Source: Candidatus Cryptobacteroides merdigallinarum
Lineage (GTDB): Bacteria; Bacteroidota; Bacteroidia; Bacteroidales; UBA932
Assembly: GCA_017694655.1 (NCBI GenBank)
Contig: JADIMQ010000128.1
Coordinates: forward strand, 1 to 56,937
DNA: 56,937 bases
Direction: 5' to 3'
The translations under genes were made by a program, and so were the position numbers. Each line of letters begins with the position of its first letter. Position 1 is the stretch's first letter. Shown piece by piece: positions 1 to 7,482 of the stretch. Below the pieces are notes generated by a model. That model made no database searches. It was given only the letters and a program-made list of their open reading frames with translations, and was not told the origin of the DNA.

Positions 1-1
1 G

Positions 2-733
2 CAGGACTTCATCTTCGAGGTGATGGCCGACGGTACACCGCATGACGCCGCCGCTTCTGACCACAGGATAGTGGACCCGGGCGAGAGCTACACTGTATGC
101 TGCGCCGGATACGATAACGGTGGCGGCCTGTTCTTCAGCCATGCCGAGATTTCTTCGGAACCGAAGGTTGTGCCTCCTGCACTTTCAAGCACAAGGATAA
201 TCGACCTTCTGAAAGGCTCATCGTGGACAGGTACCCAGACCCTGGTGGACGCAAACGGGGTCCGTACCATCACGAGCTTTACCGCCGAGATAATAGACAG
301 GGCCTGGAGCATGGATTATACCAGGTACAATGAACTCGCCCTGATGCTGTACCAGTACGGCAGCACCGAGTACGTGTCCATAGACGACATGAGCCTGCAT
401 GACCTCCCGGAAAGGGAGCTGCTCAAGCAGTACGGCCCGAAGCTCATACTTACAGTCGGGGATGACGACAGCATATCCGTGGACGTGACAGAGTACCAGA
501 CTCCTGTATTCGAACCTCTCGGGCCGGTGTACATGAAGGCCTTCAGATACGAGGACCTCGAGGTTTCCGACGACAAGTCCCTGGAGGTCACCCTTTCCCC
601 TGACGGGAACACCATGACCATCTCGGCCAGGACCCAGGGCTTTTATCCGAACATGATGCTCTATTCCACCGGATGGGTGGCATACCAGTGCGCAGTGTCC
701 GACATGGTTCTCACCCGGGATACAGCAAATTGA
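2..733 (+). CDS. 3' part of an unrecognised, probably exported protein
   Basis: The reading frame is open from base 2, so the listed ATG at 20 is probably internal and the gene begins upstream of the window. About 243 residues are visible. I do not recognise a family. The chain is rich in Ser, Thr, Asp and Gly and looks like beta-sandwich segments of a Bacteroidota surface lipoprotein; a region from about residue 60 ('LLKGSSWTGTQTLVD') may begin a second domain. It ends 25 bases before the ATG of the subtilase gene on the same strand, so the two are probably co-transcribed. Function is unknown. Confidence 0.6.
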   Translation, partial: QDFIFEVMADGTPHDAAASDHRIVDPGESYTVCCAGYDNGGGLFFSHAEISSEPKVVPPALSSTRIIDLLKGSSWTGTQTLVDANGVRTITSFTAEIIDRAWSMDYTRYNELALMLYQYGSTEYVSIDDMSLHDLPERELLKQYGPKLILTVGDDDSISVDVTEYQTPVFEPLGPVYMKAFRYEDLEVSDDKSLEVTLSPDGNTMTISARTQGFYPNMMLYSTGWVAYQCAVSDMVLTRDTAN

Positions 734-758
734 CCGAGACTTGCGGAGGTTCTGGAAC

Positions 759-2771
759 ATGGGGATTTTTCCGAGAATATTATCCGTGCTGGCGGCTGTG
801 CCCGTGATACTTTCGTGCACGGCCGGCCTTGACGGCATGGCCCCGGAAGGGGGCATGGCGGGAACGGCCGACAGGATATTGAACACTTCTGTGGACGCTG
901 TCCCCGGAAAGCTCATCTTCTTTGTCGAGGACGGGTCTGTCCCCGGCTCGGAGGAGATGGCAGAGGCACTTTCCGCCATATCCGCCACGTCCGTGGAGAA
1001 GGTGTTCCCTTCCGCGGGTGAGGCCGGACGCGGAGTCCTGGACAGATGGTATTCCGTGGCATTCGACACCTCTGTGGGCCTGGAGTATGCGGCGGAGCTC
1101 CTTGCCGGTGTGGACGGGGTGACGAAAGTCCAGTTCAATTCCCGTCTGCACAAGGCTTCTGACGGCCTTTCCTGGCCGGCGCCACGGACGAAGGCGGCTT
1201 CTGCAGGACGCTTCAACGACAGCGGCCTCGGCCTTCAGTGGAACTACCGCAACACAGGCAGCCTCAGCATTGCCTCCACGGCCATGCCCGGGGCGGACAT
1301 CAATGTCTACGATGCCTGGAGGGTGACCGGAGGAGACCCGAGGGTGATAGTGGCAGTCGTGGACGAGGGAGTCCAGTACGATCACCCTGATTTGCAGCAG
1401 AATATGTGGGTAAATACTGCCGAGATTCCGGGCAACGGCATTGACGATGACAACAACGGCTATACTGATGACTACTATGGCTGCAACTTCGTGGCTTCCG
1501 TATCGAATGCCGGAGACGTCTCTTTCAACAGGCCGGGCGACAGCGGGCATGCCACCCATATCGCCGGCACCATAGCCGCCGTCAACAACAATTCCACCGG
1601 GGTCTGCGGGGTGGCGGGCGGTACCGGTTCCGGGGACGGGGTCAGGATAATGTCCTGTCAGGTCTTCGACGGGATGTCCGGCGGGGATGTCCTGACCTGC
1701 GCCAAGGCCATAACCTATGCAGCGGACATGGGCGCTTCTGTCCTGTCCTGTTCGTTTGGTTTCGCTTCCGGAGTATTCACCGACGATGCGCAGTTCCGTT
1801 CGGGGGAGGAGTGCGTGGAGGCCGACGCGCTGGACTATTTCATGGGCAGGAGCAACTGCAGTGCCCTGGATGGAGGAATAGTGGTCTTTGCCGCAGGAAA
1901 CGACCATTCCGCGATGGTGACATATCCCGGGGCATACAAAGGCTGTATTTCCGTGGGCTCCATCTCCTGTGACAACCTGCCGGCCTGCTATACCAACTAC
2001 GGTCCCGGCTGTGACATAAGCGCTCCGGGCGGGGACCGCTTCACCGGAGGTGTGGAATATCCCGGGACAGATTCCCCGTGCATTTACTCCACGATGCCGA
2101 CCGAGTCCATCCCTCTCTATACGAACGGGGCCCCGAACGGCCAATACCGTGCGGCGGAATACGGCTATATGGACGGCTCGTCGATGGCCTGTCCTCATGT
2201 GGCCGGTATTGCGGCCCTCGGCCTCTCCTACGCCCTGCAGACAGGGCGTCACTTCACGAGGGAGGAGTTCATATCCATGCTCCTTTCCTCGGCGGACGAT
2301 ATCGACAGTTATCTTGAGGGCACGAAGCGTACGGTCGTGGACTGGACCTACTACACCATAGGTTCCCTCCCTCTCTCCCCTTACCGGTACAATATGGGGA
2401 CGGGGGTCGCCGACGCCTGGAGATTCCTTATGAGGATAGACGGTGTGCCGTGTGTTTCCGTCCCTGTCGGCAAGGTCTCGGAAATAGACCTTACCCCTTA
2501 TCTCGGGGGAAATGCCGGATGGATAAGGAATGTCCGTGTTACTGTCTCCGATGATGATTACGGAGCTCTCGGCCTGGAATCCATGCCGGAGGTTGCCGGA
2601 GGTGTACTCAGGATTCATCCGCAGCGGACCGGGTCCGCAAGGATAGGTCTCAGCTACCTTGCCGGGGGCGATTCCGAGAATCCGGACGGGGCTCCGTCCG
2701 GGATGCCTGTGGATGTCGTGGTCTCGGTAATCTCCAGGGTGAATGTCTCCGGGAACGGGGGCTGGCTCTGA
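759..2771 (+). CDS. Subtilisin-like (S8) serine protease lipoprotein
   Basis: Predicted surface or periplasmic lipoprotein endopeptidase of 670 residues. I chose the ATG at 759 over the track's TTG at 741 because it gives a clean lipoprotein signal peptide with lipobox 'VILSC' (Cys20). Residues ~45-130 resemble an S8 propeptide. The peptidase domain has Asp in 'AVVDEGVQYDHPD' (Asp202), His in 'GHATHIAG' (His264; family consensus HGTHVAG, here Gly to Ala), oxyanion Asn in 'FAAGN' (Asn381) and Ser in 'DGSSMACPHVAG' (Ser475). Residues ~550-670 form a C-terminal beta domain. All catalytic residues are present, so it should be active. It is followed 73 bases later by a BACON lipoprotein on the same strand. 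The substrate is not predictable. Confidence 0.9.
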   Translation: MGIFPRILSVLAAVPVILSCTAGLDGMAPEGGMAGTADRILNTSVDAVPGKLIFFVEDGSVPGSEEMAEALSAISATSVEKVFPSAGEAGRGVLDRWYSVAFDTSVGLEYAAELLAGVDGVTKVQFNSRLHKASDGLSWPAPRTKAASAGRFNDSGLGLQWNYRNTGSLSIASTAMPGADINVYDAWRVTGGDPRVIVAVVDEGVQYDHPDLQQNMWVNTAEIPGNGIDDDNNGYTDDYYGCNFVASVSNAGDVSFNRPGDSGHATHIAGTIAAVNNNSTGVCGVAGGTGSGDGVRIMSCQVFDGMSGGDVLTCAKAITYAADMGASVLSCSFGFASGVFTDDAQFRSGEECVEADALDYFMGRSNCSALDGGIVVFAAGNDHSAMVTYPGAYKGCISVGSISCDNLPACYTNYGPGCDISAPGGDRFTGGVEYPGTDSPCIYSTMPTESIPLYTNGAPNGQYRAAEYGYMDGSSMACPHVAGIAALGLSYALQTGRHFTREEFISMLLSSADDIDSYLEGTKRTVVDWTYYTIGSLPLSPYRYNMGTGVADAWRFLMRIDGVPCVSVPVGKVSEIDLTPYLGGNAGWIRNVRVTVSDDDYGALGLESMPEVAGGVLRIHPQRTGSARIGLSYLAGGDSENPDGAPSGMPVDVVVSVISRVNVSGNGGWL

Positions 2772-2844
2772 TTCCTGATGGTTGCTGCCGACTTATACGA
2801 TTTATTTACAAGAACTTGACATTTAACTATTAAACCCCAGAATT

Positions 2845-4290
2845 ATGAAAAGGAATTTTTATTTTGCTGCAGTCCCGGCGATGATGGTCGCCTTCGCTGC
2901 ATTCAGCCTTACAGGCTGTGAGGAAACTAACCCTGACGATCCTTCAGACGGGACCGGAGACGTTGTGCCTGTACTTGCCATTGAGAAGGGCGAAATCAAT
3001 GTTGATGCGGAAGGAAAGGCATATACAGTCAAATATACTGTCGAGAACGGTGTGGAAGGGGCCGAGGTCTCGGCATCGGCCACCGGTTCGCAATGGATAA
3101 CCGGCCTTGATACGGAGACAGCCGGTGAGATAGGCTTCACTGTCACTTCCAATGAAGGTAGTGAATCCAGGACAGGAACTGTCACAGTGACCTATTCTTA
3201 CGGTGATGGCGAGTCCGTGACTGCCACGTTCGATGTGGTGCAGGCTGCTGCAGATGAACCCGATACTCCGGCCGTAGATCCTGTGCTGACCCTGAAGCCT
3301 GACACTTTCGAGACCTTCCCGGCTGACCCGGAGGATGATGCTGAATTGTCTGCCACCCTCGCGGTCTCTGTTGAGAATGAAGTGGCCGGCGGAGTGCTTT
3401 CGGCTGATTCCGATGCCGATTGGCTGCACCCGGCTGTCAATGGCAGCAATGTGGATATTTCCCTTGACAGGAACCTGACGACTGACGCCCGTAAAGCTAC
3501 CCTTACCGTGACCTATACCTATGGAGAGGAAGGCAAGACCGTGAATGCCACCGTTACCGTATCCCAGGCCGCTACAGAGCTTGTCCCTACGGAAATAATT
3601 TTGGTGGGACAAGACAATATTGAGGTCCAGGCCGAGGGCGACCAAATCGAGCTTATGGTCAGTGTTGACAACGGTATACAGAATGGGGCATTCTCTTTTG
3701 ATGCGGATGCGGACTGGATTGTCCTGGACAAAGAGAATTCTTCAGGAAGTTTCAGGGGAGCGACTTTTTTCTGTACGGCATTGGCAAACGATTCGGAATC
3801 CGTAAGGAACGCGACGATTACCATCACCTATACTTACAATACCAATGTCACCCTTACTAAAACCATATCGGTGGCCCAGGCAGGCAAGGAACCTGACACC
3901 GGAGGGGAAACCGGGGATTATAATGTACAGGCAGACAGTTTCACTGCGGCATTCTTCGGCGCAGATGGAAATAATGGTGAGAGTGGTTTCAATGTAACAA
4001 TGACAGGAACTGCCGGAGGCGTTTCGGTAACTTACTTTTTCGAGCTTTACAGCACTGTAGACGATAACCATACACTGGTGACAGGCACTTATAATTACGA
4101 CTCGGATGCATACAGTGCAATGACATTGGCATCCAATTCAGGCGTTGAAATTGGGGAAGAAACTATTGATCTTGCTTCCGGTTCCCTTGAAATAACGGCT
4201 GATGGTGACAATTACACTTGTGTTGCGGATCTTGTAGATGAGTCCGGCAGATCACATCATGTCACTTATACAGGTCCGGTATCATTCTAG
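2845..4290 (+). CDS. Lipoprotein with three BACON-like repeats
   Basis: 481-residue lipoprotein: signal peptide 'MKRNFYFAAVPAMMVAF' with lipobox 'SLTGC'. Three ~100-residue repeats (about 45-145, 150-245, 250-350) share the pattern of an inward 'VENGV/VENEV/VDNGI' strand, a 'W' core ('QWITGL', 'DWLHPA', 'DWIVLD') and a closing 'TVTYTYG...VSQAA' strand. These are BACON domains, known in Bacteroidota as spacers or glycan/mucin-binding modules on surface proteins. A separate ~120-residue C-terminal beta domain follows; I do not recognise it. Co-directional with the S8 protease, possibly as a surface display or substrate-binding partner (inference). Confidence 0.8.
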   Translation: MKRNFYFAAVPAMMVAFAAFSLTGCEETNPDDPSDGTGDVVPVLAIEKGEINVDAEGKAYTVKYTVENGVEGAEVSASATGSQWITGLDTETAGEIGFTVTSNEGSESRTGTVTVTYSYGDGESVTATFDVVQAAADEPDTPAVDPVLTLKPDTFETFPADPEDDAELSATLAVSVENEVAGGVLSADSDADWLHPAVNGSNVDISLDRNLTTDARKATLTVTYTYGEEGKTVNATVTVSQAATELVPTEIILVGQDNIEVQAEGDQIELMVSVDNGIQNGAFSFDADADWIVLDKENSSGSFRGATFFCTALANDSESVRNATITITYTYNTNVTLTKTISVAQAGKEPDTGGETGDYNVQADSFTAAFFGADGNNGESGFNVTMTGTAGGVSVTYFFELYSTVDDNHTLVTGTYNYDSDAYSAMTLASNSGVEIGEETIDLASGSLEITADGDNYTCVADLVDESGRSHHVTYTGPVSF

Positions 4291-4320
4291 ATATTATACC
4301 CAATGCAAATATAAAGAGGG

Positions 4321-4352
4321 AGGGTGACACAAAAGAGATTTTGTGTCACCCT
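4321..4352. terminator. Strong perfect hairpin, candidate terminator
   Basis: Arms 4321-4334 and 4339-4352 are a perfect 14-bp inverted repeat around a GAGA loop, 30 bases after the stop codon of the BACON lipoprotein. There is no clear U-tract, so it may act as a processing or 3'-end stabilising hairpin, or as part of the repeat element that contains it. Confidence 0.5.
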
Positions 4353-4586
4353 CAAACGTCTTTCTTCGAAACCATTGACGAACAGAGAGCAATTGTGCTT
4401 TCACAAATTGCCGAGGTGAGGATATGGAAAAACTTCAGTTTAACCTGGACCCATCCTAACCCCCTGCACCCCCTATTAAGCAATTTCATTGCTTTTCCTC
4501 GTTACGCCTCGGACATATCGGAATACATTCCGATATGCCACTCGGCTTACCACTCGGTTAGGGGGATCTCGCACCTACCCGGTGCG

Positions 4587-4605
4587 GTCCCTACGGGACT
4601 TTTTT
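4587..4605 (+). terminator. Intrinsic terminator-like hairpin with T6
   Basis: Stem gtccc (4587-4591) and gggac (4595-4599) with loop TAC is followed directly by six T residues at 4600-4605. This is the canonical arrangement for rightward transcription. It lies about 300 bases past the nearest rightward gene, so it may be part of the repeat element rather than a dedicated terminator. Confidence 0.5.
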
Positions 4606-4656
4606 GGGGCTTTTGGGTCACCCTCTCTCTTTTATTGCTGGGGTCATGTACCTGCC

Positions 4657-6090
4657 TTATCCCAGCATAGATTCCTCGACGTCGGAAGCTTCTATAGGCA
4701 GCCTGTGAGGCCCGAGCCTCCTGCACCCGTCTTCAGTGACAAGCAGGTCGTCTTCCAGCCTTATCCCGCCGAAATCGAGGTATTTCTCCACGGCCGCGTA
4801 GTTTACCATCCCCTTGTCCGTCCCTTCGGCCTTCCACTTGGCGATGAGGGCAGGTACAAAGTAAATCCCCGGCTCGTCCGTGATGACATGACCCGGTTTC
4901 AGCCTCCTGGCCATACGCAGGGAGCCGAGTCCGAGCTGGGAAGAACGCTTCTGGTCATCGTCGTAGCCCACGAGATCTTCCCCGAGATCCTCCATGTCGT
5001 GGACATCGATACCCATGTTGTGCCCGAGCCCGTGCGGCATGAACAGCCCGGCTATGCCTTCCTTCACCATGTCATCGATATGCCCGTTCACGAGCCCGAG
5101 CGCTTTCAGCCCGTCGAGCATCTTCGCCGCTACCGCTATGTGAACTTCCCTGTATGCGACACCCGGCGCGGCAAGCTGGTAGGCCAGCTCGTTGCATCCC
5201 GCCACGATGTCGTAGATGTCTCGCTGCTTCTGCGTGAACCTGCCGCTGCACGGAAGGGTCCTCGTGAAGTCAGATGCATAGTGGGTATTGCTTTCCGCCC
5301 CGGCGTCTATAAGGAGCATCCTGCCTGGGGTGATGACCTGGTGGTGGGAGTGGTTGTGCAGGGTCTCCCCGTTCTGCGACAGGATGGTGGTGAACGATAC
5401 TCCCCAGCCTTTTGAGATGGTGACCCCTTCCATCAGCCCTACGATGTCCTGCTCCTTCACTCCTGGCTTGCAGGCGTTCCTTGCCGCTGTGTGCATCAGG
5501 TAGCCTATCTCGCAGGCCTTGTCAATCTCCTCTATCTCGCAGGCTTCCTTGATGAGCCTCATGGATATTACCGCCCGCGTAAGCGCAAGCGAGGCGGAGG
5601 GTTTCCCCGACGAGGCTATGTCTGCTGTCCTGCGGACGTTTTCCGGAGGACAGCCCATGAGCCCGGCCAGAAGCATTGTGTTGTAGTATCTCGACGGCGG
5701 GAGGAAATGTATGTCCCGCCCGGAGGCCTTCGCCTTTTTCACTTCAGCGGAGAATCCTTCATACGGTCCCGTATGGCTGACCCCGGTATTTTCTCCTTTG
5801 GATGCCACAGTGGGCTGGGTGCCCATCCAGATGATGTCGTCGATGTCCACATCGTCCCCGAAGAGGGTCTCCTGCCCGCTGTCAAGGTCGAGTATTGCCG
5901 CGAATCGCGGTTCATCTATTCCCCAATAGTACAGGAACGAGCTTTCCTGACGGAACTTGTAGTCGTTCCCCCTGTAGTTCTGCGGCGCCTCCGCGTTTCC
6001 CGCGAATATCGCCAGCCCGCTCTGCCCGGCATCCTTCATCAGCCCCAGCAGCCTTCTGCGCCTTCCGGCATATATTTCCTTTCCAAACAT
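4657..6090 (-). CDS. pepP: Xaa-Pro aminopeptidase (aminopeptidase P, M24B)
   Basis: Cytoplasmic metallopeptidase that removes an N-terminal residue preceding proline. 477 residues, the normal length. Residues ~1-140 are the aminopeptidase P N-terminal domain; ~175-450 is the pita-bread M24 domain. All five dinuclear metal ligands are visible: Asp262 ('LLIDAGAE'), Asp274 ('SDFTRT'), His357 ('HGLGHNMG'), Glu406 ('TDEPGIY') and Glu446 ('GIRLEDD'). No signal peptide. It lies 33 bases after ahcY on the same strand, so they are probably co-transcribed from the ahcY promoter. Confidence 0.92.
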   Translation of the reverse strand: MFGKEIYAGRRRRLLGLMKDAGQSGLAIFAGNAEAPQNYRGNDYKFRQESSFLYYWGIDEPRFAAILDLDSGQETLFGDDVDIDDIIWMGTQPTVASKGENTGVSHTGPYEGFSAEVKKAKASGRDIHFLPPSRYYNTMLLAGLMGCPPENVRRTADIASSGKPSASLALTRAVISMRLIKEACEIEEIDKACEIGYLMHTAARNACKPGVKEQDIVGLMEGVTISKGWGVSFTTILSQNGETLHNHSHHQVITPGRMLLIDAGAESNTHYASDFTRTLPCSGRFTQKQRDIYDIVAGCNELAYQLAAPGVAYREVHIAVAAKMLDGLKALGLVNGHIDDMVKEGIAGLFMPHGLGHNMGIDVHDMEDLGEDLVGYDDDQKRSSQLGLGSLRMARRLKPGHVITDEPGIYFVPALIAKWKAEGTDKGMVNYAAVEKYLDFGGIRLEDDLLVTEDGCRRLGPHRLPIEASDVEESMLG

Positions 6091-6123
6091 ATCCCCTCTT
6101 GTTTTAATTGGTTGATTGAGTTG

Positions 6124-7380
6124 TCAGTCGTTGCCGTACAGGTATGCCTTCTGTTCCGGGGTGAGCTCGTCTATCTCGCAGCCCCAGCTGGCGAGCTCCC
6201 GTACGGCCACCTCGTGGTCTATCTGTTCCGGTACTTCGTTTATCATCCTGCCAGGCTCCCTCGGGATGGAATCCCTGTGCTCCACGAGGTATTTCGCGCT
6301 CAGGCACTGGATGGCGAAGGACATGTCCATTATCTCCGCCGGATGCCCGTCTCCCGCAGCCAGGTTCACAAGCCGTCCTTCAGCTATTATGTATACCGTG
6401 TTCCCGTTTGCGAGCCTGTAGCCCATGATGTTCTGCCTGGCAGGCCTGGCTTCAACGGCAATTCGCCTGAGTGCCGCGACGTCCACTTCCACGTCGAAAT
6501 GCCCGGCGTTGCAGCAGATGGCCCCGTCTTTCATCTTCAGGAAGTCCTGCTCCGTGATGACCGACTTGCATCCGGTCACTGTAACGAAAATGTCACCCTC
6601 CGATGCCGCTTTGGACATCTTCATCACCTTGAACCCGTCCATGACGGCCTCCATGGCCTTTATCGGGTCCACTTCCGTGACAATGACCTCCGCACCGAGA
6701 CCTTTCGCCCTCATCGCCACTCCTTTCCCGCACCAGCCGTAACCTGCCACTACCACGTTCTTCCCTGCGACAATCAGGTTGGTGGTGCGGTTTATCCCTG
6801 TCCATACGGACTGTCCCGTGCCGTAGCGGTTGTCGAACAGGTGCTTGCAGTCTGCATTGTTCACGAGCATCATCGGGAACATGAGCTTCCCTGCCTTGTC
6901 CATGGCCTGCAGCCTGAGGATTCCGGTGGTGGTCTCCTCGCAGCCTCCTATCACGCCAGGGATCAGGTGAGGGAACTCGGCGTGCATCAGCGACACAAGG
7001 TCACCCCCGTCGTCGATTATGATGTTCGGCCCTGCTTCGAGAACCTTGCGGATGTGATGCCCGTATTCTTCTGAAGTGGCCCCGTACCAGGCGAACACGT
7101 TCATCCCTTTGTGGACGAGGGCCGCCGCTATGTCATCCTGTGTGGACAGGGGGTTGCTTCCCGTGACATACATTTCCGCGCCTCCGGCGGCAAGGACTTC
7201 GCAGAGGTATGCCGTCTTTGCCTCGAGGTGTACCGAGAGGGCAATTTTAAGCCCCTCGAACGGTCTGGTTCCGGAAAATTCCTTTTCAAGACCGTTCAGG
7301 AGGGGCATATTGTGTCTTACCCATTCTATCTTCAGCCTTCCGTCAGGCCAAAGTTCCGTGTTTCTGATTTCGTGCGACAT
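6124..7380 (-). CDS. ahcY: Adenosylhomocysteinase
   Basis: Hydrolyses S-adenosylhomocysteine to adenosine and homocysteine in the activated methyl cycle, using bound NAD+. I start it at the ATG whose complement is 7378-7380 ('MSHEIRNTELW'), giving 418 residues; the 26 extra N-terminal residues of the track ORF fall over the promoter. The NAD-binding loop 'GYGWCGKGVAMRAKG', the substrate motif 'NNADCKHLFDNRYG' and the C-terminal 'AYLYGND' are present. The length fits the shorter form of the enzyme. First gene of a two-gene unit with pepP. Confidence 0.95.
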   Translation of the reverse strand: MSHEIRNTELWPDGRLKIEWVRHNMPLLNGLEKEFSGTRPFEGLKIALSVHLEAKTAYLCEVLAAGGAEMYVTGSNPLSTQDDIAAALVHKGMNVFAWYGATSEEYGHHIRKVLEAGPNIIIDDGGDLVSLMHAEFPHLIPGVIGGCEETTTGILRLQAMDKAGKLMFPMMLVNNADCKHLFDNRYGTGQSVWTGINRTTNLIVAGKNVVVAGYGWCGKGVAMRAKGLGAEVIVTEVDPIKAMEAVMDGFKVMKMSKAASEGDIFVTVTGCKSVITEQDFLKMKDGAICCNAGHFDVEVDVAALRRIAVEARPARQNIMGYRLANGNTVYIIAEGRLVNLAAGDGHPAEIMDMSFAIQCLSAKYLVEHRDSIPREPGRMINEVPEQIDHEVAVRELASWGCEIDELTPEQKAYLYGND

Positions 7381-7418
7381 GACTGTTGTTTTTCTGGGCC
7401 CCCGCAGGGGATTTTCTG

Positions 7419-7426
7419 CAAAAATA
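7419..7426 (-). promoter_or_regulatory. Bacteroidota -7 box before ahcY
   Basis: Read on the minus strand the sequence is TATTTTTG, an exact match to the Bacteroidota -7 consensus TAnnTTTG, about 39 bases upstream of the chosen ahcY start. An overlapping TTTATTTG lies just upstream. No clean -33 TTTG is visible at the expected spacing, so confidence is moderate. Confidence 0.5.
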
Positions 7427-7482
7427 CAAATAAACTGTTCTTCTGCAGTAAAAAACAACCCGGAAAAACAATGCAGCTGTCT

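Larger units (their letters stand above)
4316..4629. repeat. MITE-like hairpin-rich intergenic element
   Basis: This 366-base gap between convergent genes holds no convincing gene. Its ends are imperfect terminal inverted repeats: left 4316-4335 (gagggagggtgacacaaaag) and right 4610-4629, 18 of 20 bases complementary by my count. Inside are further hairpins: 4321-4352 (14-bp perfect stem), 4478-4494, 4514-4537 (catatcggaa/ttccgatatg), 4571-4585 (gcacc/ggtgc) and 4587-4599 followed by T6. The ORFs of 109 and 308 aa crossing it are shadows. It may be a non-autonomous mobile or palindromic repeat, or simply a stacked terminator region. Confidence 0.5.

Noticed and set aside
780-2618. 612-aa ORF on the minus strand
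   Set aside because: Antisense shadow of the S8 protease; His/Arg/Gly-rich without family motifs, caused by GC-rich third positions.
4341-4670. 109-aa ORF in the intergenic element
   Set aside because: Runs through hairpins and repeat ends and shows no protein-like pattern; treated as non-coding.
5491-7074. 527-aa plus-strand ORF
   Set aside because: Spans the ends of pepP and ahcY on the opposite strand; both real genes are certain.
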